DNA of 64,000 bases from Leifsonia sp052114085 (GTDB lineage: Bacteria > Actinomycetota > Actinomycetes > Actinomycetales > Microbacteriaceae). The stretch is from the NCBI RefSeq assembly GCF_052114085.1, contig NZ_JBFREB010000001.1, positions 1,550,001-1,614,000 on the forward strand. The letters run 5' to 3'. This document shows positions 42,082-50,700 of the stretch, piece after piece. The notes beneath the pieces were generated by a model. The model did not search any database and was not told the origin of the DNA. It saw only the letters and a program-made list of their open reading frames with translations. How positions within the stretch are numbered: the first letter of the stretch is position 1; every line of letters starts with the position of its first letter. A program made the position numbers and the translations under genes.

Positions 42082-43497
42082 CTACAGGTGGTTCGACGCC
42101 TCCGTCAGCACCGACTCCAGGATCTGCCGGATCTCGACGAACTCGTCGGGACCGATCGTCAGCGGCGGCGCGAGCTGCACGACCGGGTCTCCGCGGTCGT
42201 CGGCGCGGCAGTACAGGCCGGCGTCGAACAGCGCCTTCGAGAGGAACCCGCGGAGCAGACGCTCCGACTCGTCGTCGTCGAAGGTCTCCTTGGTGTTCTT
42301 GTCCTTCACCAGCTCGATGCCGAAGAAGTACCCGTCGCCGCGCACGTCTCCGACGATCGGCAGGTCGAGCAGCTTCTCGAGCTCGGCGCGGAACAGCGGC
42401 GAATTCTCGCGCACCCGCTCGTTGAGTCGCTCCTCTTCGAAGATGTCGAGGTTGTCGAGCGCCACGGCGGCGGACACCGGGTGACCGCCGAACGTGTAGC
42501 CGTGGTAGAAGGACGTGTTGCCGTGCTTGAAGGGCTCGTAGATCTTGTCGCTGATGATCGTCGCGCCGATCGGCGAGTAGCCGCTCGTCATGCCCTTCGC
42601 GCAGGTGATCATGTCGGGCACGTAGCCGTACTGGTCGCAGGCGAACATGTGACCGATGCGGCCGAAGGCGCAGATGACCTCGTCGCTGACCATGAGCACG
42701 TCGTACTTGTCGCAGATCTCGCGCACACGCTGGAAGTAGCCGGGGGGAGGCGGGAAGCAGCCGCCCGAGTTCTGCACCGGTTCCAGGAAGATCGCCGCGA
42801 CGGTCTCCGGACCCTCGAACTGGATCATCTCCTCGATCCGGTTCGCCGCCCAGACGCCGAACGCCTCGAGGTCGTCGGTCGGGGCGCCCATCTCGCCAGC
42901 GCGATAGAAGTTGGTGTTCGGGACGCGGAACCCGCCGGGGGTCAGCGGCTCGAACATCTCCTTCATGGCCGGGATGCCGGTGATCGCGAGCGCTCCCTGC
43001 GGCGTGCCGTGGTAGGCGACGGCGCGGGAGAGGACCTTGTGCTTGGTGGGTCGGCCCTGGAGCTTCCAGTAGTACTTGGCCAGCTTGAACGCGGTCTCGA
43101 CGGCCTCGCCGCCGCCTGTGGAGAAGAAGACGCGGTTGAGGTCGCCCGGAGCGTACGAGGCGAGCCGGTCAGCCAGTTCGATGGCGTTGGGATGCGCGTA
43201 CGACCAGATCGGGAAGAAGGCGAGCTGCTCCGCCTGCTTGGCAGCGGTCTCGGCCAGGCGCTTGCGACCGTGGCCCGCGTTCACGACGAAGAGACCGGAA
43301 AGCCCGTCGATGTACCGCTTGCCGTGGGAGTCCCAGATGTGGTGTCCCTCGCCGCGGGTGATGATCGGGACGCCCTGTCCCTCCTCCATCACCGACTGAC
43401 GGGCGAAGTGCATCCAGAGGTGATCGCGCGCCTTGGCCTGCAGTGCAGCCTCATCGGCCGTGATCGGTTCGCCGAACGTTTCAACGCTTGTCGTCAT
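42082..43497 (-). CDS. Class III aminotransferase, putrescine/omega-amino acid type
   Basis: A 471-residue PLP enzyme. FFSTGGGEAVETAFKLAKYY is the phosphate-binding region and K301 in TCAKGMTSGY is the Schiff-base lysine. Close relatives by motif transfer the amino group of putrescine, GABA or beta-alanine to pyruvate. It starts 2 nt after the upstream Lrp/AsnC stop, so the regulator and aminotransferase are one operon, with the flavin oxidase downstream. The frame continues upstream through the regulator gene but that part is spurious. Confidence 0.9.
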   Translation of the reverse strand: MTTSVETFGEPITADEAALQAKARDHLWMHFARQSVMEEGQGVPIITRGEGHHIWDSHGKRYIDGLSGLFVVNAGHGRKRLAETAAKQAEQLAFFPIWSYAHPNAIELADRLASYAPGDLNRVFFSTGGGEAVETAFKLAKYYWKLQGRPTKHKVLSRAVAYHGTPQGALAITGIPAMKEMFEPLTPGGFRVPNTNFYRAGEMGAPTDDLEAFGVWAANRIEEMIQFEGPETVAAIFLEPVQNSGGCFPPPPGYFQRVREICDKYDVLMVSDEVICAFGRIGHMFACDQYGYVPDMITCAKGMTSGYSPIGATIISDKIYEPFKHGNTSFYHGYTFGGHPVSAAVALDNLDIFEEERLNERVRENSPLFRAELEKLLDLPIVGDVRGDGYFFGIELVKDKNTKETFDDDESERLLRGFLSKALFDAGLYCRADDRGDPVVQLAPPLTIGPDEFVEIRQILESVLTEASNHL

Positions 43498-43499
43498 GG

Positions 43500-43982
43500 T
43501 TATCGCGTTCCCCAGTTGTAGAACTGTTTGTGGAGTTTCAGATACACGAACGTCTCGGTGGAGAGCACACCCTCCAGCGTCCGGATCTCGGAATTGAGCA
43601 TCGTGATGAGGTCGAGGTCGTTCTCGCACACCACCTCGGCGAGGATGTCGAAGGTGCCGGCTGTCAGCACCACGTAGTCCACGTCCGGCATGGCCGCCAG
43701 CTTGTCGGCGACCGCACGCGTGTCGCCCGTGCAGCGCACGCCGATCATCGCTTGCCGGTAGAAGCCGAGTTGCATCGGGTCGGTCACCGCCACGATCTGC
43801 ATCACACCCGACTCGGTCAGCTTCTGCACGCGCTGGCGCACAGCCGCCTCGCTGAGACCGACGGCCTTGCCGATCTCGGCGTACGACTTCCGGCCGTCCA
43901 CCTGCAACTGCTCGATGATCGCCTTGGAGACGTCGTCGATGGTCGCAGCCTTCTGGCCGTTCGTTGCCCGAGGGGTACTCAT
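43500..43982 (-). CDS. Lrp/AsnC family transcriptional regulator
   Basis: A 160-residue regulator with an N-terminal helix-turn-helix (IDDVSKAIIEQLQVDGRKSY, SEAAVRQRVQKL) and a C-terminal RAM domain (the alpha-beta ligand-binding fold, YVVLTAGTFDILAEV). It is the first gene of the aminotransferase operon and likely senses the amine or amino acid substrate. CAGAAT on the minus strand (43989-43994) ends exactly 6 nt before the ATG, so it is leaderless. Confidence 0.9.
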   Translation of the reverse strand: MSTPRATNGQKAATIDDVSKAIIEQLQVDGRKSYAEIGKAVGLSEAAVRQRVQKLTESGVMQIVAVTDPMQLGFYRQAMIGVRCTGDTRAVADKLAAMPDVDYVVLTAGTFDILAEVVCENDLDLITMLNSEIRTLEGVLSTETFVYLKLHKQFYNWGTR

Positions 43983-43994
43983 GGAGCGATTCTG
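43983..43994 (-). promoter_or_regulatory. Leaderless promoter of the Lrp/AsnC-aminotransferase operon
   Basis: CAGAAT followed by 6 nt and the ATG start at 43982 on the minus strand. Confidence 0.5.
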
Positions 43995-44110
43995 TCAGCG
44001 GACCAGGGACCTGGCAAGCGATTCCGCACCGATTCGGCCATTCTGCTGACGAAATCAGTTGCAGGAGGCACGCCAGCGTCTCCCGGTCGGTGAGGGGCCC
44101 GCGAGCGGGT

Positions 44111-44116
44111 TACACT
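44111..44116 (+). promoter_or_regulatory. -10 element of the FHA-PP2C operon
   Basis: TACACT with a leader of about 20 nt to the FHA gene, which has a GAGGAG ribosome binding site (44131-44136) 6 nt before the ATG. Unlike the leaderless genes, this one has a full leader. Confidence 0.5.
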
Positions 44117-44142
44117 CGCATCGACCCTGAGAGGAGCCGACG

Positions 44143-45306
44143 ATGACTGGCGGCTTCATCCGGTATGCGCCCACGGCGGGTCCGTCTCGCTGGCTGCTGG
44201 TCGCCGGCCGCCGCTTCGTCGCCGCGGTCGAGAGCACGGTTACGGACGAGATCGTCGATCAGCTCTTCTGGCTCGCAGACTCGGACCTGGCAACCATCGA
44301 ATCCGTGGTCGGTGCGTTCCCGCTCGCCGGACCGGACAGCGTCCGCTCGTTCGCTGTCGCCGAGCTCTCCGAGCCGAACACTGCAGGCGAGGTCACCGTG
44401 ACCGCGGTCGTCCGCGGTTCCGCAGCGATCGACGTCTTCTCGGTCGGCGGCGCGCGCCGGTTCTCGGCCGCCGGCGTCCAGCCGTGGGTGCTCGCCGAGT
44501 TCCGGGCGGTGACCGGCCTCGTGCTGCAGGGCGACGATGCGGCGACCGGACCGGTCGCGCGGCTCGCTATCGGGTCGCTGCCGCTGGCGATCGGCGTCGC
44601 GGACGGCGAACTCCTCACCTGGTCGCTCACGCCGATCGAGCGGACCGACCGCACGGCCGCGCCGGAGGCGTCCGTCGAGGGGGCACCGGTGTCCGGTCCC
44701 GCCGCCGAGGAGACGATCATCCGCGACCGGAGCAGCAGCTCCAGCCTGTTCGGGCGCGGCGGCGAGGCAGCGGTGCCCGACTCCGAGGATGTGCCGCTCT
44801 CCGTGCATCCCGCCGCCCACGAGCTTCCGGGGGCTGTCGACGTCGAGGAACCCGCGACCCGCGACACGCCCAGTACCGACAGTGCGCCGCCGGCGGTTCC
44901 TGCCGACGACGGCTTCCCGGAGACCGCACCGGTCGTCGTCCTGCCCCGGCAGGCAGCCTTCGCCGCGCGCATCCCATCGGGGGACACCGTCGCGCTGGAT
45001 GCTCCCCTCCTGGTGGGACGTCGACCCACGCCTCAGCGGGTCGACGGAGGCGTCGCTCCGCGTCTCGTGACCGTGGTCTCGCCAACCCAGGAGGTGTCAT
45101 CCACCCACGCTCGCATCGAGCAGTCGGGGGACGCCGTCGTGGTCACCGACCTTCGTTCTACGAACGGAACAGTGGTCACCGGGCCGGGCGGCGCCCGGCG
45201 ACTCCGCCCGGGGGAGTCGGTCGTCGTGCTCGCCGGGGCGAGAGTGGACATCGGCGACGGTAATATCATCGAGATCACCGCCCGCCGAGAAGAAGGACGC
45301 GAGTGA
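44143..45306 (+). CDS. FHA domain protein (first gene of the kinase/giant surface protein module)
   Basis: A 387-residue soluble protein. The C-terminal ~110 residues are an FHA phosphothreonine-binding domain: LLVGRRP, then SSTHARIEQ and DLRSTNGTVV, with the Gly-Arg, Ser-x-x-His and Asn-Gly residues that hold the phosphate. The first ~190 residues are a globular domain I do not recognise (starting MTGGFIRYAPTAGPSRWLLV), followed by a Pro/Glu/Asp-rich linker. It overlaps the PP2C gene as GTGA. By context it probably reads phosphorylation made by the kinase in the same cluster. Confidence 0.88.
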   Translation: MTGGFIRYAPTAGPSRWLLVAGRRFVAAVESTVTDEIVDQLFWLADSDLATIESVVGAFPLAGPDSVRSFAVAELSEPNTAGEVTVTAVVRGSAAIDVFSVGGARRFSAAGVQPWVLAEFRAVTGLVLQGDDAATGPVARLAIGSLPLAIGVADGELLTWSLTPIERTDRTAAPEASVEGAPVSGPAAEETIIRDRSSSSSLFGRGGEAAVPDSEDVPLSVHPAAHELPGAVDVEEPATRDTPSTDSAPPAVPADDGFPETAPVVVLPRQAAFAARIPSGDTVALDAPLLVGRRPTPQRVDGGVAPRLVTVVSPTQEVSSTHARIEQSGDAVVVTDLRSTNGTVVTGPGGARRLRPGESVVVLAGARVDIGDGNIIEITARREEGRE

Positions 45307-46139
45307 CCCAGATCGGTCGCAGCAGCAGACGCCACACGGTGGCCGTCCCCGGCGATCCCGACGCGCGCATCAGTCTGTCCTGGGCGGCGCTCAGCGACAC
45401 GGGCTACCGGCGCAGCGTCAACGAGGACAGCCTCCTGGCGCGCTCACCCATCTTCGCCGTGGCCGACGGCATGGGCGGACACACCGCGGGCGACTTCGCC
45501 AGCACCGCCGTCGTCACCCGTCTCGCCGAGAAGGTGAAGGTCGACTTCGTGGGCGAGGATGCGCTCACCGAGGCGCTGCGCTCCGCCGTCGACGACATGA
45601 CGCGCGGGGTCGGGCAGACCGACCTCGGCACCGGGACCACGGTGACGGGGATCGCGCTGACCCTGGTGGACGGCTCGCCGTACTGGCTGGTCTTCAACAT
45701 CGGCGACTCGCGCGTCTACAGCTACCGCGACGGCACCCTGGAGCAGCTCACCCTGGATCACTCGATCGTGCAGGAGCTTCTGGACGCGGGGGCGATCACG
45801 CCGGCGGAGGCGGAGGTGCACCCGCACAGCAACGTCATCACGCGCGCGGTCGGCTTCAACGAAGACCCCATCCCCGACTACTTCCTCCTGCCGATTGTTG
45901 CGGGCTCGCGCCTGCTGGTCTGCTCGGACGGCCTGACCAAGGAGCTCACCGAGCACGGGATCCGCTACTTCCTGGCGGAGGGCTCGTCTCCGCTCGATGC
46001 GGCCCAGCAGCTGATGGATGCGGCACTCGGCAACGGCGGACGGGACAACGTGACCGTCGTCGTGGTCGACGTGCTGGCGACGCCGGAGTCGGGCGCGCAT
46101 CGCGACGGGGAGTCGCGCAGAGCGGCCCGACGGCACTGA
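45303..46139 (+). CDS. PP2C-type Ser/Thr protein phosphatase
   Basis: A 278-residue metal-dependent phosphatase. All main PPM motifs are seen: NEDSLL, VADGMGGHTAGD, GDSRVYSYRDG, SDGLTKEL and GGRDNVTVVVVD, with the metal-binding aspartates intact. No membrane segment. The start is GTG 45303, which overlaps the FHA stop. It likely reverses the phosphorylation made by the kinase downstream. Confidence 0.94.
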   Translation: MTQIGRSSRRHTVAVPGDPDARISLSWAALSDTGYRRSVNEDSLLARSPIFAVADGMGGHTAGDFASTAVVTRLAEKVKVDFVGEDALTEALRSAVDDMTRGVGQTDLGTGTTVTGIALTLVDGSPYWLVFNIGDSRVYSYRDGTLEQLTLDHSIVQELLDAGAITPAEAEVHPHSNVITRAVGFNEDPIPDYFLLPIVAGSRLLVCSDGLTKELTEHGIRYFLAEGSSPLDAAQQLMDAALGNGGRDNVTVVVVDVLATPESGAHRDGESRRAARRH

Positions 46140-46145
46140 AGATGT

Positions 46146-46160
46146 CCCCCGACTTGGGGG
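46146..46160 (+). terminator. Small hairpin after the PP2C gene
   Basis: CCCCC-gactt-GGGGG right after the PP2C stop. No U-run. It may weaken read-through into the kinase gene. Confidence 0.35.
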
Positions 46161-46211
46161 TAATCGACTTGTCCCCAGTGCGGGTTCCGCCCGGCTGATG
46201 CTCGGGGACGG

Positions 46212-46228
46212 CTGCCTACAATTGGCAG
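46212..46228 (+). promoter_or_regulatory. Kinase/giant-gene promoter with an inverted repeat over the -10
   Basis: CTGCC-TACAATT-GGCAG places a good -10 (TACAAT) inside a 5-bp inverted repeat. A symmetric regulator bound here would block transcription of the kinase and the giant gene. The kinase ATG is 48 nt downstream. Confidence 0.45.
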
Positions 46229-46275
46229 ACGCTTCTGCACCCGCGAAGACGTCGCCGAAGGGACGGGAGGAGCCG

Positions 46276-47706
46276 ATGGCCCGGCGTTTGCCGTCCCAGC
46301 CGCCCAACCTCCCCGGCTTCTCGTATGTCCGGGTGCTCGGTTCGGGTGGCTTCGCCGACGTGTTCCTCTACGAACAGAACATGCCGCGCCGTCAGGTCGC
46401 CGTCAAGGTGATGCTGGCCGAGGTCGTCACCAGCCAGGTCAAGCAGATGTTCCAGGCCGAGGCCAACCTGATGGCGCAGCTGAGCACGCATCCGTCGATC
46501 CTCACGGTGTACCAGGCGAGCGTGTCGTCCGACGGCCGGCCGTACCTCGTCATGGAGTTGTGCTCGGCGGCGATCGGGCAGCGCTACCGCTCCGAGCCGC
46601 TGTCGGTGCCCGAGGTGCTGAGCATCGGCGTGCGGATCGCCAGCGCCGTCGAGACGGCCCACCGCGCCGGAGTGCTGCACCGCGACATCAAGCCGTCCAA
46701 CATCCTGAGCACCGCCTACGGGCATCCGGTGCTCAGCGACTTCGGTATCGCCGCGACGCTGAGCGAGGCCGATGTGACCGAGGCGATCGGCCTCTCCATC
46801 CCGTGGTCCGCGCCGGAGGTGCTGCTCGATGAGACGAGCGGCACGATCGCGAGCGAGGTGTGGTCGCTCGGCGCGACGATGTACTCGCTGCTGGCCGGCC
46901 GCTCGCCGTTCGAGGTGCCCGGCAAAGAGAACACGGCCGCCGAGCTCATGCAGCGCATCGCCAAGAGCCGCCCTCTGCCCATCGGCCGGGCCGACGTTCC
47001 GCCGCGGCTGGAGCAGGTGCTGCTGCGTTCGATGTCGCGCAAGCCGTCGCAGCGGCAGCGCACCGCGCTGGAGTTCATCCGCGAACTGCAGGCCGTGGAG
47101 GCGGAGCTCGAGCTGCCGCAGACCCCGATCGAGGTGGCGATGGACGACTGGGCGCTGGCGACGGCCGGCGACCCGGAGGAGCGAACCAGAGTCAAAGGCG
47201 TCGTCGCGGTCGATCCGGGAGGTCGCCGGCGTCGGAGGCGCGCGGCTCCCGCCTCGGCGACCGTCACGCGTGCGCCGACGCGGACCGTGGTCCGTGAGAG
47301 CCTGGGCAGTGCCCAGACACCCCAGCAGATCGCGCCGTCGAAGACTCCGCGCGCCCTGGTGATCTCGCTCATCGCCTGCGCGGCGCTCGTGGTGGTGCTC
47401 GGCGTCACCGCCGCTTTCGTGCTCGTGCGCGCGGGCGCGAACAGCGACATCCCGACCGTCCGTGACCTGAGTGGCCGGGTCACCGGCAGCACCATCGTGT
47501 TCAGCTGGAGCGATCCCGGTCTGCAAGACGGTGACACCTACCAGGTGGCGGTTCAGGATCAGCCGCCGAGCAGCCAGCACGCGACCGAGTTCCGGGTCGA
47601 TGCGAAGCCCGGCGCGACCGTGTGCGTGACCGTGACGGTCAACCGCGACGGCAAGACGGGCACGCCGAGCGGCCAGAAATGTGTCGAGAGGGCGGACGGG
47701 ACGTGA
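46276..47706 (+). CDS. Membrane Ser/Thr protein kinase with FN3-like ectodomain
   Basis: A 476-residue Hanks-type kinase. Gly-rich loop GSGGFADV (22-29), ATP lysine K44 in VAVKVM, catalytic D137 in HRDIKPSN, DFG at 155-157 and SAPEV are all present, so it should be active. A single helix (about 360-385) follows a basic linker. The outer ~85 residues look like a fibronectin type III domain (VTGSTIVFSWSDPGLQDGDT ... CVTVTVNRDGK), unlike the PASTA repeats of PknB. GGAGGAG precedes the ATG at 46276. The giant gene overlaps its stop as GTGA, so the two are co-translated. Confidence 0.94.
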   Translation: MARRLPSQPPNLPGFSYVRVLGSGGFADVFLYEQNMPRRQVAVKVMLAEVVTSQVKQMFQAEANLMAQLSTHPSILTVYQASVSSDGRPYLVMELCSAAIGQRYRSEPLSVPEVLSIGVRIASAVETAHRAGVLHRDIKPSNILSTAYGHPVLSDFGIAATLSEADVTEAIGLSIPWSAPEVLLDETSGTIASEVWSLGATMYSLLAGRSPFEVPGKENTAAELMQRIAKSRPLPIGRADVPPRLEQVLLRSMSRKPSQRQRTALEFIRELQAVEAELELPQTPIEVAMDDWALATAGDPEERTRVKGVVAVDPGGRRRRRRAAPASATVTRAPTRTVVRESLGSAQTPQQIAPSKTPRALVISLIACAALVVVLGVTAAFVLVRAGANSDIPTVRDLSGRVTGSTIVFSWSDPGLQDGDTYQVAVQDQPPSSQHATEFRVDAKPGATVCVTVTVNRDGKTGTPSGQKCVERADGT

Positions 47707-50700
47707 GCCGGCTCGCCGCCATCGGTTCCTGGCTCGCCGCGCACAAGTCCGTCGCGGCGACCGCCGTCAGCGGAACCGCCGTCGCCGCGCTGGTGACGAC
47801 GCTCGCGGTCGTCTCCGGCGGGTACAGCGCGCAGCACCTGAAGCTCAATGACGCGGCGGTGTGGGTCGCCAGTGACGCGAAGAAGTCGCTCGGCCGGGCG
47901 AACACCGAGATCGACAAACTCAACTCCGTCGTCGCCGGGACGGGCGACGCGCTCGACGTCGTCCAGGACGGCACCGACGTGCTCCTCGTCGACCGTGAGG
48001 CAAACACCATCGCGGTCGTCGATCCCGCCAAGGCGGAGTCCGGCAAGTCGGTGGCGCTCCCGCCGCGCTCCCCGCAGGTGTCGCTGGCCGGCGGGCACGT
48101 CGCCCTGCTGTCCCAGACGACCGGGCAGTTGTGGCTGACGACGGTGACGCAGCTCGAATCGTTCAACTCCGGATCCGCCGCGACAGTCGACCTGGGCGGG
48201 CGCGCCGTGTCCGCCATGGACCCCTCCGGCGTGCTGTTCGCGTACCAGCCGTCGACCCGATCCCTGGTGCGCGCCGACCTCAATGCCGCCGAGCCGTCGA
48301 CCACGAGCACACGAGTCGCCACACGCGGGGACGGGGCGAATGTGTCGCTCACCTCGGTCGGCGGGCACTGGGCGCTCTTCGACCCCGACCAGCGCACCGT
48401 CTGGGTGGACGGACGCGCCGTCAGCCTCGCATCCCTCATACCGGAGGGGGCGAATGCGGTCCTGCAGCAGCCGTCCGCCGGCGGCAGTGCGGTCTGGATC
48501 GCGACCGACACCGGCCTCGTGCGGGTGCCGCTCGATGGAGGACGGCCGACGCGGCCGGTCAGCCAGGTCACCGGTACGGCGGCCGCGCCCGTGACCGTGG
48601 CCGGCTGCACCTACGCCGCCTGGGGCGGCGGGGCCGCGTGGCGTTCCTGCGGAGCATCCGGCGCGGGGGAGCGGTCGACGCTGAAGGACGTGCCGTCCGG
48701 CGCCACCCTGGCGTTCCGTGCCAACGGGGACCGCGTCGTGCTGAACGACGGCCGGTCGGGCGTGGCCTGGGCCGTGCAGAGCGGCAACACGCGCATCGAC
48801 AACTGGGACGAGCTGGTCTCGAAGAAGACCACCCAGGAGCTCGTCAACCAGACCAAGCAGGACACGGCCCCGCAGTACGAGAAGCAGGAGCAGCCTCCCG
48901 TCGCCGTGAACGACGCCTTCGGCGCCCGCCCGGGCCGGGTCACTCCGCTGCCCGTGCTGCTGAACGACTACGACCCGAACGGCGATGTGCTCACCATCGA
49001 CACCTTCACCGGGGTCTCGGCCGAGCAGGGCGCCCTGGAGCTCACGAACGCCGACCAGCAGCTGCAGATCTCGCTGCCCGAGACGGCGACAGGAACGATC
49101 GCGTTCGACTACACGATCTCCGACGGACGCGGTGGTACCGCGACCGCCCACGTCACGGTCGCGGTGCGGTCGGCCGCCGAGAACGCGCCACCGGTCTGCG
49201 TCCGCAACGCGAAGGCGGTGGTGCAGACCGGCGGCCGGGTGTCCGCGCCCGTGATCGGCGACTGCTACGACCCGGACGGCGACTCCTTCTACCTCTCGGC
49301 GGCCTCCATCGCCGCTCCCGACACCGTGACCTTCACGCCGCAGGGCCAGGTCGCGTACTCCGACCACGGCGACGGTGCCGGGGTGAAGGATGTGGCGCTC
49401 ACCCTGTCGGACGGCCGCGCCGAGTCCGCGGGGCTGCTCGCCGTCACGGTGCGTGCGCCGGGGCAGGTGCCGATCATCGCCGATCCGTTCGCCGTGCTCG
49501 CCTACCAGGGTCAGGAGGTGACGGTCTCCCCGCTCGATCACGTCCGCGGCGGTAACGGACCGGTGCGCCTGAGCACCGTGCCGACGAAGGCCGACGCTAC
49601 GATCACGCCCGATTACCAGGGCGGAACCTTCCGGTTCGAGTCCGACCAGGCGGGCACCCACAACATCGAGTACTCGGTCACCGACGGGATCGTGACGTCC
49701 ACCGGCGTGGTCCGCGTCGAGGTCAAGGCGCCGCCCGGGGCGAAGACCACCCCGATCGCGGTGCCGCACACGGCGTTCATCCGTGAGCAGTCCACTCAGG
49801 ATGTCGACGTGCTGTCGACGGACATCGATCCGTCCGGCGGCGTCCTCCTCGTGACCGGGGTGACCGATCCCGGCGCGTCCAGCGGCGTGCGGGTGCAGGT
49901 GCTGCAGCAGCGCACCCTGCGGGTGACCCTGAGCCGCCCGCTCGAGGGACCGGTCGATTTCCACTACCGGCTCAGTAACGGGCTCGCGGACACCGTCGGC
50001 ACCGTGACGGTCGTCCAGCTGCCGGCGCTGACCGTCCACCAGCCGCCCATCGCAGCCCCTGACACGGTGGCCGTGCGTGTGCACGACGTGGTCGACATCC
50101 CGGTCCTCGCCAACGATGTCCAGCCCGACGGCGACAAGCTGACACTCGACCCGACGCTCGCGACGCAGCTTCCGAACGGGGCCGGACTGCTGTTCGTGAG
50201 CGGTGACCACCTCCGCTACCTCGCACCGTCGAAACCGGGCAACTACACGGCGGCGTACCGCGTGTACGGCGCCGACGGTCAGTGGGCCACCGCCGAGGTG
50301 ACCATCGCCGTCCGCGAGCGGGATGCCGCGACGAACAACCCGCCGGTGCCCAAGACGGTGACGACCCGTGTGCTCGCAGGCGACACCGTCCGCATCACCG
50401 TGCCGCTCTCCGGCATCGACCCCGACGGCGACTCCGTGCAGTTCATCGGGCAGGAGACCAACCCGCAGAAGGGCGCCGTCATCGCCTCCGGGCCGGACTG
50501 GATGGACTTCCAGGCCGGCGACTACGCCGCGGGCACCGACACGTTCAGCTACGCGGTGGTGGATGCGCTCGGCGCGCGGGCCACCGGCACCGTCCGTGTC
50601 GGCATCGCCGCCCGCGTCGAGGGCGCGCGCAACCCGATCGCCGTCGAGGACGACGTGACCGCACGGCCGGGGCGCACGCTCAGCGTGCAGGTGCTGGCCA

